A stretch of 64,000 nucleotides of DNA from Aquitalea palustris (GCF_003693445.1 NZ_RFAR01000009.1:1-64000), one strand, 5' to 3'; positions 17,817 through 26,162 are shown, counted from the stretch's first letter. Notes: generated by a model not told the origin, from the letters alone. A program made the numbers and translations.

Positions 17817-17842
17817 GGCCCCGCTTGCTGCGGGGCCTTTTT
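17817..17842 (+). terminator. Terminator of the nemA operon
   Basis: Perfect 8-bp stem GGCCCCGC / GCGGGGCC with loop TTGCT, then TTTTTA. It lies 24 bp after the DJ-1 gene stop codon. Confidence 0.9.
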
Positions 17843-17939
17843 ATTGCGGCAAAGCCTTGCAACGACTGCCAGAATAGCAGCGCGATGCAGGGACAGTAGC
17901 AAGAGCAAGACGCAGCAGCCGTGTTGTGCTTGGCCGTGG

Positions 17940-18878
17940 TTAATGCGCCCCCTCCTGCGCGCCCAGCGCAGACAGACAGCGCAGCGCCTGCGGCACCACT
18001 TGGATATGCGCCGGCGCATGGCCGGCCAGTTCGCCATCCACCTCCAGCGGACAAGCCTGGCCCTCTATGCGCAGGCTGCGCACACTCAGATAGCGCACCC
18101 GTGCATCCAGCACCGGCTGTGCCTTGCGCAAGGTCGGCAGGAAACGCACAAAATCCCAGCTGCCGGCATTGGCAATCATCACCACCTCCAGCAGGCCGTC
18201 ATCCAGCCGCGCCATCGGCGCAATGCCCAGACCACTACCGAAATAGCGGCCATTGGCCACGCACAGGCTAATGAAATCACCGCTGATCTCCTCGCCATTA
18301 TCCAGCAGCAGCCGCATGCGGCGTGGCCGGTAGCGCAGCAGAGTCAGCACGATAGACCAGTAAAAAGCCACACTGGCCGGCAGCCAGCGCGGCAGGCGCT
18401 TTACCTGCTCCACGATGGCCGAACTGATACCCAGCGAAGCGATATTGCCAAACCACACCACCCGCTCGCCTTCAGGCCCACCCGCCAGCGTCAGCCGGCC
18501 CAGGTCGATACGGCGCACCTGGCCGGAACGGATCAGCCCGTCCAGCTGCTCCACCGAATCGCTCACCCCCAGCGAACGGACAAAATCATTACCCGTGCCA
18601 AAAGGCAGCGCCCCTACCGCCACCCGCTCACGCGCAGCAGCCGGCGCACGCATCACGCCGTTGATCACTTCGTGGATGGTGCCATCGCCGCCCACGGCAA
18701 TGAGAAAGTCGCAGCCCTGCGTCACCGCCGCCAGGGCCATGGCCTCGGCACTGATAGCCGAAGTGGTGATGTGAATGTCCACCTGAAAGTGCTGGCCAAA
18801 CTTTTCCAGCAGGCGGTTGGGCAGCGAGCGCGGGCAGCGCTGGCCGTGCAGGATGAAAACCAGTCGGGTCTGATCCAT
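17940..18878 (-). CDS. Diacylglycerol kinase-family lipid kinase (YegS-like)
   Basis: A 312-residue lipid/diacylglycerol kinase catalytic-domain protein. The hallmark GGDGT nucleotide-binding motif is visible in LIAVGGDGTIHEVINGVM (about residues 60-77), followed by LPFGTGNDFVRSLG. The C-terminal half has the beta-rich fold with ANGRYFGSGLGIAPMARLDDG and the family end motif 'CPLEVDGELAG'. It could phosphorylate diacylglycerol or phosphatidylglycerol; the substrate is not certain. It converges with the nemA operon and is divergent from queC (295-bp gap). Confidence 0.9.
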   Translation of the reverse strand: MDQTRLVFILHGQRCPRSLPNRLLEKFGQHFQVDIHITTSAISAEAMALAAVTQGCDFLIAVGGDGTIHEVINGVMRAPAAARERVAVGALPFGTGNDFVRSLGVSDSVEQLDGLIRSGQVRRIDLGRLTLAGGPEGERVVWFGNIASLGISSAIVEQVKRLPRWLPASVAFYWSIVLTLLRYRPRRMRLLLDNGEEISGDFISLCVANGRYFGSGLGIAPMARLDDGLLEVVMIANAGSWDFVRFLPTLRKAQPVLDARVRYLSVRSLRIEGQACPLEVDGELAGHAPAHIQVVPQALRCLSALGAQEGAH

Positions 18879-19173
18879 AACATAAAGACGTTAGCAGTGA
18901 AGCGCTGGATTATCAGACAGATGTCATGCTTTTGAAACATCCAGCTCGCCTCAGCGCCCAAGGCCGGCAGGATAGGGACAAAACAGCAAAATCAAGGGCA
19001 TAAACCGGCGGCAAGCTGGCCGGAGCCATGGTTTTCTGGTAGATTTGGCGGTTTTGCTGCGCCGTTTACAGGCTGCCGCCGCCTGCCGGGTGAGACCGAT
19101 CCCGAGTGTGCGACGCGACAGCGCCGGCCACAGCCAGCAAGGCCACCTCGACTGTTTATCGATGGATCACACT

Positions 19174-19878
19174 ATGAACCCCAATTCCACGCCGACTGCG
19201 GAAAAAGCCCTGGTGGTGCTTTCCGGCGGTCAGGACTCCACCACCTGCCTGTACTGGGCGCTGCAAAAATTCGGCGCCGGCAATGTGGAAGCCGTCACCT
19301 TTGATTATGGCCAGCGCCACCGCGTGGAGCTGGACTGCGCCCGCAAGATCGCCGCCATGGCTGGCGTACGCCAGACCGTGCTGCCCATCGACACCTTTGC
19401 CGCCATCGGTGGCAATGCACTGACCGACGACAGCATCCAGCCGGAAGCAGGCAGCCGCGACGACGACGCCCTGCCCAATACCTTTGTGCCGGGCCGCAAC
19501 CTGATCTTCCTCACCTTTGCCGCTGCCTTTGGCTACACCCGTGGTGCACGCCATATCGTTACCGGCGTAGCGCAAACCGACTACTCCGGCTACCCGGACT
19601 GCCGCGAAAACACCCTGCAGGCGCTGCAACTGGCGGTGCGACTGGGCATGGACAGCCGGGTAGAACTGCACACCCCGCTGATGTATCTGAGCAAGGCCGA
19701 AACCGTCACCCTGGCACAGCAAGTGGGCGCGATGGAAGCGCTGGCCTGGAGCCACACCTGCTACAACGGCGCGGTGCCGCCCTGCGGCCATTGCGCCTCC
19801 TGCGAGCTGCGCGCCAAGGGCTTTGCCGAAGCCGGCGTGGCCGACCCGCTGGTCGAACGCTGCGCCAGGGAGGCCTGA
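19174..19878 (+). CDS. queC: 7-cyano-7-deazaguanine synthase QueC
   Basis: A 234-residue cytosolic ATP-dependent enzyme that converts 7-carboxy-7-deazaguanine to preQ0 in queuosine synthesis. The PP-loop SGGQDS is at residues 17-22, VTFDYGQRHRVEL follows, and the C-terminal zinc cysteines are seen in CYNGAVPPCGHCASC. The chosen ATG gives the usual length; an in-frame ATG at 19162 would add four residues. First gene of queC-queD-queE. I see no preQ1 riboswitch in the 295-bp upstream gap. Confidence 0.95.
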   Translation: MNPNSTPTAEKALVVLSGGQDSTTCLYWALQKFGAGNVEAVTFDYGQRHRVELDCARKIAAMAGVRQTVLPIDTFAAIGGNALTDDSIQPEAGSRDDDALPNTFVPGRNLIFLTFAAAFGYTRGARHIVTGVAQTDYSGYPDCRENTLQALQLAVRLGMDSRVELHTPLMYLSKAETVTLAQQVGAMEALAWSHTCYNGAVPPCGHCASCELRAKGFAEAGVADPLVERCAREA

Positions 19879-19879
19879 C

Positions 19880-20911
19880 ATGCATGCATCCTGCCTGCTG
19901 GCCGGTGGCCGTTTCGAAGCAGCCCGCCGCGTCCCCGGAGATGAAGATCGCCTGAACGGCCTGCACGGCCACAGCTTTCGCGTGCTGGCCCGTGCCGATG
20001 TCACCCATATCGAACAAAACGAACTGCACAGCGCACTGGCCCGGGTACTGGCGCCGCTAGACTATGCCGATCTCAACCAGCAACTGGCACAGTGCGACGA
20101 CCTGAGCCTGGCACAGCACATCAAGGATGCCCTGCCCTGCCCGGCTGCCCTGCTGCTGCAAAGCACGCCGCAGCGCGGGGTGATGCTGGAAAACGGCACC
20201 GCACTCTATTGGATTGCCGCCCGTTTCGAAGCCGCCCACCATCTGCCGCATGTGCCGGCTGGCCACAAATGCGGCCGCCTGCATGGCCATGGCTTTGGCG
20301 TACGTATCGTGGCCAATGCCCAGCACTGCAGCCAGCGCCAGCTGGAAGCCGCCTGGGCACCGCTGTTTTTGCGGCTGCACCAACGCTATCTGAACGACAT
20401 TCCGGGGCTGGAAAACCCCACCAGCGAGGTGATTGCCGCCTGGCTGTATTCCCAGCTGCAAAGCGCCGGCCTGCCGGGCCTGGCCTGGGTGGAAGTACGC
20501 GAAACCCATACCGCCGGCAGTCAGTTCGACGGCAAGCGCTTCCGCATCTGGAAGGAACAGCGCTTTGAAAGCGCCGTGCCTTTCGACAGTGATGGCAATT
20601 ACAGCGGCCACAGCTATCTGGTGCGGCTGATGCTCACTGGCAGCCTGGACCGCACCATGGGCTGGCTGCTGGACTTTGGCGACGTCAAAGACCGCTTCAA
20701 ACCGCTGTATCGCCAGCTGGACCACAATCCGCTGGACAAGCTGGCCGGCGTGCGCGACGGCCACAGCCAGTCGGTAGCCGAGTGGATTCATGCCCACCTG
20801 TCACCACTGGTGCCGGAGCTGGCCCGTATCGACCTGATGGACGACGAGCACAGCGGCGTCTCGCTGCTGTTCCATGACGACATGCGCTGGCCGCTGCTGC
20901 AGGGGGAATGA
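19880..20911 (+). CDS. queD: Long QueD-like 6-carboxytetrahydropterin synthase with three PTPS-like segments
   Basis: A 343-residue protein, about three times the usual QueD length (120-140). Three PTPS-like segments are visible. Segment 1 (about 5-105) has RFEAARRV and LHGHSFRV but no catalytic Cys before its LHGH. Segment 2 (about 110-225) has RFEAAHHLPHVPAGHKCGRLHGH with the zinc histidines and Cys, and ends with the conserved 'EVRETHTAG'. Segment 3 (about 225-343) has EQRFESAVPFDSDG and GHSYLVRL, plus DFGDVKDRFKPLYRQLDHNPL. Only segment 2 looks fully catalytic. It starts 1 bp after queC and overlaps queE by 4 bp. Confidence 0.88.
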   Translation: MHASCLLAGGRFEAARRVPGDEDRLNGLHGHSFRVLARADVTHIEQNELHSALARVLAPLDYADLNQQLAQCDDLSLAQHIKDALPCPAALLLQSTPQRGVMLENGTALYWIAARFEAAHHLPHVPAGHKCGRLHGHGFGVRIVANAQHCSQRQLEAAWAPLFLRLHQRYLNDIPGLENPTSEVIAAWLYSQLQSAGLPGLAWVEVRETHTAGSQFDGKRFRIWKEQRFESAVPFDSDGNYSGHSYLVRLMLTGSLDRTMGWLLDFGDVKDRFKPLYRQLDHNPLDKLAGVRDGHSQSVAEWIHAHLSPLVPELARIDLMDDEHSGVSLLFHDDMRWPLLQGE

Positions 20912-21543
20912 GCATGTACACAGTCAAGGAAATCTTCTACACCCTGCAGGGCGAAGGCCGCCAGGCCGGCCGCGCCGCCGTGTTCTGCCGCTTTGCCGGC
21001 TGCAATCTGTGGTCGGGCCGTGAGGAAGACCGCAGCAAGGCAGTCTGCCAGTTCTGCGATACCGATTTTGTCGGTACCGGCCCGGACGGCGGCAAATTCG
21101 CCACTGCCACCGAGCTGGCTGCGCACATTGCCAGCCAGTGGCCGGCAGGCAGCGGCGGCACCCCCTATGTGGTGTGTACCGGCGGCGAGCCGCTATTGCA
21201 GCTGGACGCCGAGCTGATCGCCGCCCTGCATGCCGTGGGCTTTGAAATCGCCGTGGAAACCAATGGCACCATCGCCGCGCCGGACGGGCTGGACTGGATC
21301 TGTGTCAGCCCCAAGGCCGGTGCACCCTTGCTGCAAACCAGTGGCAACGAGCTGAAGCTGGTCTACCCGCAAGCCACCCAGCTACCGGAAACCGTCGCCC
21401 ACTTGCAGTTCGACACCTTCTATCTGCAGCCGATGGACGGGCCGGAGCTGGCCGCCAATACCCGCGCCGCCATCGCCTACTGCATGGCCCATCCACGCTG
21501 GCGGCTATCGGTGCAGACGCACAAGGTAGTCAACATCCGTTAA
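20908..21543 (+). CDS. queE: 7-carboxy-7-deazaguanine synthase QueE (radical SAM)
   Basis: A 211-residue radical SAM enzyme that contracts 6-carboxytetrahydropterin to 7-carboxy-7-deazaguanine. It begins YTVKEIFYTLQGEGRQAGR (the QueE substrate-binding N-terminus) and has the modified cluster motif CX14CX2C (FAGCNLWSG through CQFCDTDF) found in many proteobacterial QueE. TGGEP at about residue 92 is the SAM-binding motif. The ATG overlaps the queD stop (ATGA), showing translational coupling. Confidence 0.95.
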   Translation: MSMYTVKEIFYTLQGEGRQAGRAAVFCRFAGCNLWSGREEDRSKAVCQFCDTDFVGTGPDGGKFATATELAAHIASQWPAGSGGTPYVVCTGGEPLLQLDAELIAALHAVGFEIAVETNGTIAAPDGLDWICVSPKAGAPLLQTSGNELKLVYPQATQLPETVAHLQFDTFYLQPMDGPELAANTRAAIAYCMAHPRWRLSVQTHKVVNIR

Positions 21544-21547
21544 ACCG

Positions 21548-21575
21548 TCGGGCGCCTGGTCGCCCGATTTTTTTT
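21548..21575 (+). terminator. Terminator of the queCDE operon
   Basis: Perfect stem TCGGGCG / CGCCCGA with loop CCTGGT, followed by eight T. It begins 4 bp after the queE stop and separates the que genes from the bufferin operon. Confidence 0.92.
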
Positions 21576-21584
21576 GCCTGTCAT

Positions 21585-21611
21585 TGTAAGAAGCCGACAG
21601 TAAGGCCGACT
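21585..21611 (+). promoter_or_regulatory. Candidate ECF-type promoter 1 of the bufferin operon
   Basis: TGTAAGAA, 14 bases, then CGACT. The same two blocks with identical spacing recur at 21724-21750. The GTAA-type -35 and CGA-type -10 are the general form of promoters read by ECF sigma factors, and bufferin operons elsewhere are often under ECF control. No sigma factor gene lies in the window. Confidence 0.45.
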
Positions 21612-21723
21612 TATGCTGCAGAGACGGTCACGCAGCAGGCTTGCGGAAAACATCGTTGAATTTTTTGCAACAGCAGCCAATAGCAGCGAAATGCAAATAA
21701 TTTCAAAATATTTTCCACCACCG

Positions 21724-21750
21724 TGTAAGAAAGCCCCGGCCCACGCGACT
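21724..21750 (+). promoter_or_regulatory. Candidate ECF-type promoter 2 of the bufferin operon
   Basis: TGTAAGAA-N14-CGACT, identical in both blocks and spacing to the copy at 21585-21611, while the spacer sequences differ. It ends 48 bp before the first precursor gene, so transcription from here would give a leader of about 40 bases containing the ribosome-binding site ACAGGAG. Confidence 0.5.
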
Positions 21751-21798
21751 GACTCCTGAAACCCGGCACTTGCCGCTACCCCCTGACAGGAGATTGAC

Positions 21799-22065
21799 AT
21801 GAACGCTTCCAAGACCTTGCTTGCTTCCGCCCTCGGCGCTGTCGTTACCCTGGCCGCCCTGGCCGCCGCACCGGCCCAGGCCGCCGAACAGGAAAAATGC
21901 TATGGCGTGGCCATGGCCGGCATGAACGACTGTGCCTCCGCCACCGGTGTACATGGCTGTAAAGGCCAGGCCACCATGGACAAGGACCCGGGCGACTGGA
22001 AGCTGGTAGCCAAGGGTAGCTGCCAACAGATGGGTGGCAATACCATGGCACCAATGAAACAATAA
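21799..22065 (+). CDS. Bufferin-type RiPP precursor 1 (DUF2282)
   Basis: An 88-residue exported precursor peptide. Residues 1-28 form a Sec signal peptide (hydrophobic core, then APAQA before the cleavage site). The core has four cysteines at 34, 45, 54 and 75 in the DUF2282 pattern (EKCYGVAMAGMNDC, HGCKG, DPGDWKLVAKGSC). In characterised bufferins the central cysteines are converted by a DUF692 enzyme to thiooxazoles and the peptide binds copper in the periplasm. The gene lies directly upstream of a paralogue and the DUF692/DUF2063 pair. AGGAG is 8 bases before the ATG. Confidence 0.9.
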   Translation: MNASKTLLASALGAVVTLAALAAAPAQAAEQEKCYGVAMAGMNDCASATGVHGCKGQATMDKDPGDWKLVAKGSCQQMGGNTMAPMKQ

Positions 22066-22174
22066 ACAGTCTATCGTTAACATGACGTACGCCGGGTAGC
22101 CCGCCAGGCTGCCCGATCCGGCGCAAATGGCTCACCATAAAACCCGCTTGAACCTGCTCCAAAGGAGAACCACC

Positions 22175-22429
22175 ATGAATGTATCCAAAGCCCTGCTCGC
22201 CTCCGCCCTCGGTACCGTTATTGCCATGGGCGCCCTGAGTGCCACCCCGGCCGCTGCGGCCGACAAGGAAAAATGCTTCGGCATCGCCCAGGCTGGCAAG
22301 AACGACTGTGCCTCCGCCACCGGCACCCACTCCTGCGCCGGCCAGGCCACCAAGGACAAGGACCCGGGCGACTGGAAATACGTTGCCAAGGGCAGCTGTG
22401 AAAAAATGGGCGGCATGCTGGCCAAGTAA
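22175..22429 (+). CDS. Bufferin-type RiPP precursor 2 (DUF2282)
   Basis: An 84-residue paralogue of the preceding gene, with cysteines at the same four positions (34, 45, 54, 75) and the same DPGDW block and KGSC end. The signal peptide is residues 1-29 (TPAAAA cleavage region). Between the two copies the core is well conserved, but CYGVAMAG becomes [13 protein letters not shown] becomes HSCAG and the C-terminal tail is shorter. AAAGGAG 8 bases before ATG 22175 fixes the start. It is followed 69 bp later by the modifying enzyme gene. Confidence 0.9.
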   Translation: MNVSKALLASALGTVIAMGALSATPAAAADKEKCFGIAQAGKNDCASATGTHSCAGQATKDKDPGDWKYVAKGSCEKMGGMLAK

Positions 22430-22498
22430 TCCGCTGCGCCATGGTTGCCGGCCGGCGCCGGCAACCTTCCCCTCACCTTCCTTCCGGTAAACCTGGTC

Positions 22499-23329
22499 AT
22501 GACTCCGTCCTCCCTTCCTGCCATCGCCGGCATCGGCCTGCGTGCGCCCCACTATCGTCAGGTCATGGATACCCTGCCGCCGCTAGGCTGGGTGGAAGTC
22601 CACAGCGAAAACTTTTTCGATGGTGGCATGCCGCTGGCCATGCTGCAGCAGGTGGCCAGCCACTACCCGCTATCGCTGCACGGTGTGGGACTGGGACTGG
22701 GTTCGCTGGTGCGCCCGGACGGAGAACATCTGGCCGCACTCAAACGGCTGGTGGATGCCATCCAGCCGCCGGCGGTATCGGAACACCTGTCGTTCAACCA
22801 CAGTGCCCAGCGCTATGTAAACGACCTGCTGCCCATTCCCTATACCATGGCCTCGCTGGCGGTGATTGCCAGCCATGTGGATGAAACCCAGCAGGCGCTG
22901 GGACGGCGCATCCTGCTGGAAAACCTGTCCAGCTATGTGGAGTTTCCCGGCAACGAGATGAACGAAGGCGAGTTTCTGGCCGAACTGGTGGCCCGCACCG
23001 GCTGCGGCCTGCTGCTGGACGTCAACAACCTCTACGTCAACGGCATCAATCTGGGCACAGACGTGCAAGCCGTACTCTCTGCGCTACCCGCTGCGGCGAT
23101 TGGCGAAATCCATCTGGCCGGCTATAGCGAGGGAGAAGGCATGCTGGTAGACACCCACAGCCAGCCAGTACACCCCGGCGTGTGGCAGCTATACGCCCAG
23201 GTCATCGCCAGCATCGGCCCGCGCCCGACGCTGATTGAATGGGATCTGGACATACCGCCACTGGACACGCTGCAGGCTGAAGCCGCCAAGGCCGAGGCCA
23301 TCCTGCAAGGAGCACGCCATGACGCCTGA
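22499..23329 (+). CDS. DUF692 multinuclear iron oxidative enzyme (MNIO, BufB-type)
   Basis: A 276-residue TIM-barrel enzyme of the MbnB/TglH/ChrH superfamily. Metal-ligand motifs of the family are all visible in order: GWVEVHSENFFDGG, LSLHGVGLGLGS, VSEHLSFNHSAQ, ILLENLSSYVEF, LLLDVNNLYVN, IGEIHLAGYSEG, VDTHSQPVHPGVW and LIEWDLDIP. Such enzymes use an Fe cluster and oxygen to convert Cys to oxazolone/thioamide or thiooxazole groups. It follows two DUF2282 precursors and overlaps the DUF2063 partner by 11 bp. ATG 22499 starts the family core (MTPSSLPAIAGIGLR); no strong ribosome-binding site is seen. Confidence 0.92.
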   Translation: MTPSSLPAIAGIGLRAPHYRQVMDTLPPLGWVEVHSENFFDGGMPLAMLQQVASHYPLSLHGVGLGLGSLVRPDGEHLAALKRLVDAIQPPAVSEHLSFNHSAQRYVNDLLPIPYTMASLAVIASHVDETQQALGRRILLENLSSYVEFPGNEMNEGEFLAELVARTGCGLLLDVNNLYVNGINLGTDVQAVLSALPAAAIGEIHLAGYSEGEGMLVDTHSQPVHPGVWQLYAQVIASIGPRPTLIEWDLDIPPLDTLQAEAAKAEAILQGARHDA

Positions 23330-24068
23330 AGCACGCTGGCAGGCAGAGCTGCTGGAGCTGATCGCCCATACCGGGCAGCAGCCGGATGCCGCTCTGGGCC
23401 TGACCCCGGCCGGACTGGCGGTCTACCGCAACAACTACCGCGTCGGCCTGATCGAAACCCTCAAGATGATCTATCCGGTGACCGGGCAGATCGTCGGCGA
23501 AGAATTCATGACCGGGCTGGCGCGTGAATACAGCAAGCAGCACGCCTCATACAGTGGCAATCTGCACCGCTATGGCGGCAGCTTTGGTGATTTCCTGCAG
23601 GACTTCCCGCCGGCAAAGACACTGCCTTATCTGGCCGATGTCGCCCGGCTGGAATGGGCAGTACACCGCAGCTATTACGCCATCGACCAGGCTCCGCTGG
23701 CGGCCAGCGCGCTGACGGAAATCCAGCCGGAACAGTTCGGCCAGCTGCGCTTCGCTTTCTGCGATAGCAGCCGGGCATTGTCATCCCCCTGGCCGGTGGT
23801 CTCCATCTGGCAGGGACACCAGCCCGGTCAGACGCTGAATGTCAAGCTGGAGGCCGGCGGCGAGCAGGCACTGGTCAGCCGCCACGCCGGCAAGGTCCGC
23901 GTACAGGCAGAAACGGCCGGCATGGCGGCATTGTTGCTGGCGCTGCAGGATGGACAGCCGCTGGGCGAGGCCGCCGAACAGGCCTTGTCGGCACAGGATG
24001 ATTTCGATCTGCAAGCCGGGCTGGCGCGGCTGTTCGCCGACGGCCTGCTCAGCCACTACCAACTGTAA
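23319..24068 (+). CDS. DUF2063 partner protein (BufC/MbnC-type)
   Basis: A 249-residue protein. The N-terminal half (about 8-95) has the DUF2063 pattern GLAVYRNNYRVGLIETLKMIYPV, followed by FMTGLAREYSKQH and LPYLADVARLEWAVHRSYY. These proteins recognise the precursor peptide and act with the DUF692 enzyme. Start ATG 23319 overlaps the end of the DUF692 gene, and AAGGAG lies 8 bases upstream, so the two are translationally coupled. The C-terminal half (about 150-249) is more variable. Confidence 0.9.
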   Translation: MTPEARWQAELLELIAHTGQQPDAALGLTPAGLAVYRNNYRVGLIETLKMIYPVTGQIVGEEFMTGLAREYSKQHASYSGNLHRYGGSFGDFLQDFPPAKTLPYLADVARLEWAVHRSYYAIDQAPLAASALTEIQPEQFGQLRFAFCDSSRALSSPWPVVSIWQGHQPGQTLNVKLEAGGEQALVSRHAGKVRVQAETAGMAALLLALQDGQPLGEAAEQALSAQDDFDLQAGLARLFADGLLSHYQL

Positions 24069-24138
24069 AACCACGCAGGCATACCATCCGCCACTGCCGC
24101 GGAGGGGCAAGGCTTGCCCACATCAAGGGAGACCGACC

Positions 24139-24606
24139 ATGCAAGTTCTCAGACAAAAACTGCTGCCGCTGCAGCGGCTGTTCGACCAGGCCAGTCATAC
24201 CGCCCGTCCGCTGGTGCTGCTGCTGTTCCGGCTGTGGGTGGCCAATGTATTTTTCAAATCCGGCCTCACCAAGCTGGACGACTGGGACACCACGATATTG
24301 CTGTTTTCCAATGACTACCATGTACCGCTGCTACCACCCGTGCTGGCCGCCGTCATGGGCACTTTTGGCGAAACGGTGTTTTCCAGCCTGCTGGTGGCCG
24401 GCCTGTTTGGCCGCTTTGCCGCCGCCGGGCTGTTCGTGGTCAACCTGATGGCGGTCATCAGCTACCCCGACCTCACCGACATCACCCGCCAGTTCCACTA
24501 CTACTGGGGCATGCTGCTGCTGGCACTATTCGCCTTCGGCCCCGGCTGCCTGTCGCTGGATGCGGCCTGGCACAGCTGGCGCGGCAAGCACCGCCAGCCG
24601 GCCTGA
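24139..24606 (+). CDS. DoxX-family membrane protein
   Basis: A 155-residue inner-membrane protein with four predicted helices. VLLLFRLWVANVFFKSGLTKLDDWDTT is the DoxX family start, and GTFGETVFSSLLVAGLFGRFAA and YYWGMLLLALFAFGPG follow. DoxX genes often close DUF2282-DUF692-DUF2063 operons; their role there is unknown and may be linked to redox or quinone metabolism. It lies 70 bp after the DUF2063 gene, with AAGGGAGA 9 bases before the ATG. Confidence 0.9.
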   Translation: MQVLRQKLLPLQRLFDQASHTARPLVLLLFRLWVANVFFKSGLTKLDDWDTTILLFSNDYHVPLLPPVLAAVMGTFGETVFSSLLVAGLFGRFAAAGLFVVNLMAVISYPDLTDITRQFHYYWGMLLLALFAFGPGCLSLDAAWHSWRGKHRQPA

Positions 24607-24729
24607 AGCCTGCGGGCAGGCCCGGCGCGCCGCAGACAGCACGCCAGCCTGCTCCCGCACACGGACATTCCGGCAGACTGCCCGGCAGTGGCATAATGGC
24701 GTATTGCCCAACTCCACATCCGCCCGCCC

Positions 24730-25572
24730 ATGTCTCTTACCCTCGTCATCCAGTCCCCCCGTCTCGACAGCAAGGAATTGCAGGAACTGGCCGCACTGGC
24801 CGGTGCCAGCAGCTTCAGCCAGCCCACGCTGGAATCTGCCCGGCTGGAACAGGCCGACCCGGCCAGCCGTGATGCCATCAGCGCCTGCTGCCAGGCACTG
24901 GGCTACGACTTTGCCTTTGTCGACAGCAGCCTGCAGCTGGCCAACTTCGGCCTGCTGGTGTCCGATATGGACTCCACGCTGATCACCATCGAGTGCATAG
25001 ACGAAATCGCCGACATGCAGGGCATCAAGCCCCAGGTGGCCGCCATTACCGAACGCTCGATGCGTGGCGAACTGGACTTCTCCGCCTCGCTGCGCGAACG
25101 GGTGAGTCTGCTGGCCGGCCTGCCGGAAAGCGCACTGGAAAAGGTCTATAAAGAACGCCTGCAACTGAGCCCCGGCGCCGAACAGCTGCTGGCTGCCTGC
25201 AAGCAGCACGGCATCCGCTTCATGCTGGTTTCCGGCGGTTTCACCTTCTTTACCGAAAAACTCAAGCAGCAACTGGGGCTGGACTACGCCTATGCCAACC
25301 AGCTGGAAGTGGTGGACGGCAAGCTGACCGGCCGCGTGGTGGGCGAGATTGTCGATGCCGCCGCCAAGCAGCGCCTGCTGATTGAAAAGCGCGAACAGCT
25401 GGGCTTGCGTCCGGACCAGGTCATCGCCATGGGCGATGGCGCCAACGACCTGCTGATGCTGGGCGAAGCCGGCGTCGGCATCGCCTACCGTGCCAAACCG
25501 GTGGTACAGGCCCAGGCCGATGTGGCCATCAATGTCATGGGGCTGGACGGCGTCAGCAGACTGTTCGCCTGA
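24730..25572 (+). CDS. serB: Phosphoserine phosphatase SerB
   Basis: A 280-residue HAD-family enzyme for the last step of serine synthesis. The catalytic DxDST is at residues 79-83 (SDMDSTLITIE), followed by SGGFTFFTEKLKQQLGLDYA (motif II) and GDGANDLLML (motif III). The first 70 residues form an ACT-like N-terminal domain, as in E. coli SerB. A PilZ-like gene follows 23 bp downstream. Confidence 0.96.
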   Translation: MSLTLVIQSPRLDSKELQELAALAGASSFSQPTLESARLEQADPASRDAISACCQALGYDFAFVDSSLQLANFGLLVSDMDSTLITIECIDEIADMQGIKPQVAAITERSMRGELDFSASLRERVSLLAGLPESALEKVYKERLQLSPGAEQLLAACKQHGIRFMLVSGGFTFFTEKLKQQLGLDYAYANQLEVVDGKLTGRVVGEIVDAAAKQRLLIEKREQLGLRPDQVIAMGDGANDLLMLGEAGVGIAYRAKPVVQAQADVAINVMGLDGVSRLFA

Positions 25573-25595
25573 TAGCCCATTCCGAGGAGAGCGCC

Positions 25596-26108
25596 ATGAG
25601 CCCGCTACCACCGCTGGACAGTGCCAGTTTCGATGCCATGCTGCCACTGAGTGTGCACTTGCTCAGTGAAGAGCAGTGCTCGCCCGCGCGCCAGCGCGAA
25701 ACCCGGCTGGCGCTGCGGGTGCTGGCCGCTCCCAGCGAAACACCGGAAGAACCCGACCCGATGCTGGTACGGCTGGAAGCCAAGCTGGATCTGGCGCTGG
25801 AAATCTCCTTGCTCGGGCATCACCCGGACCGCCCGCCACTGACCCGCTGCCGGCTGGGGCTGGACAGCATTGCCTGGCTGTCCGACCACCCGTGGCGGGT
25901 GGGAGACACCGTGCAGATTGCACTGTCGCCCAATCCCGATTCGGCGCTGATGCTGTTCATGGCTGCGCGTATCGAAGCACAGTGCCCGACTCCGGACGAA
26001 GCCTATGCCATTACCGCCCGCCTGCAGCTGCCACCGGACGAGCAAACCGGCCCACTGTGGGAGCGCTGGGTTTTCCGCCGCCACCGCCGCGCCATCCTGG
26101 AGCGCTGA
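25596..26108 (+). CDS. PilZ-like domain protein (atypical)
   Basis: A 170-residue cytosolic protein. The C-terminal half (about 85-170) has the strand pattern of a PilZ-type beta barrel: RCRLGLDSIAWLSDHPWRVGDTVQIAL, then AARIEAQC and 'ERWVFRRHRRAIL'. The classical c-di-GMP signature RxxxR...DxSxxG is not present, which fits the 'atypical' PilZ group. It lies between serB and a PAS/degenerate-GGDEF gene, so a c-di-GMP-linked role is plausible but unproven. GAGGAG is 7 bases before the ATG. Confidence 0.55.
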   Translation: MSPLPPLDSASFDAMLPLSVHLLSEEQCSPARQRETRLALRVLAAPSETPEEPDPMLVRLEAKLDLALEISLLGHHPDRPPLTRCRLGLDSIAWLSDHPWRVGDTVQIALSPNPDSALMLFMAARIEAQCPTPDEAYAITARLQLPPDEQTGPLWERWVFRRHRRAILER

Positions 26109-26162
26109 CCCCCCGCCCATCACAGGCTGCCGCCGACAGGTGAAATCCTCCGCCTGCTGGCT

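Noticed and set aside
18879-19173. A preQ1 riboswitch upstream of queC
   Set aside because: Neither the short preQ1-I hairpin with its A-rich tail nor a preQ1-II-like fold is apparent in the gap.
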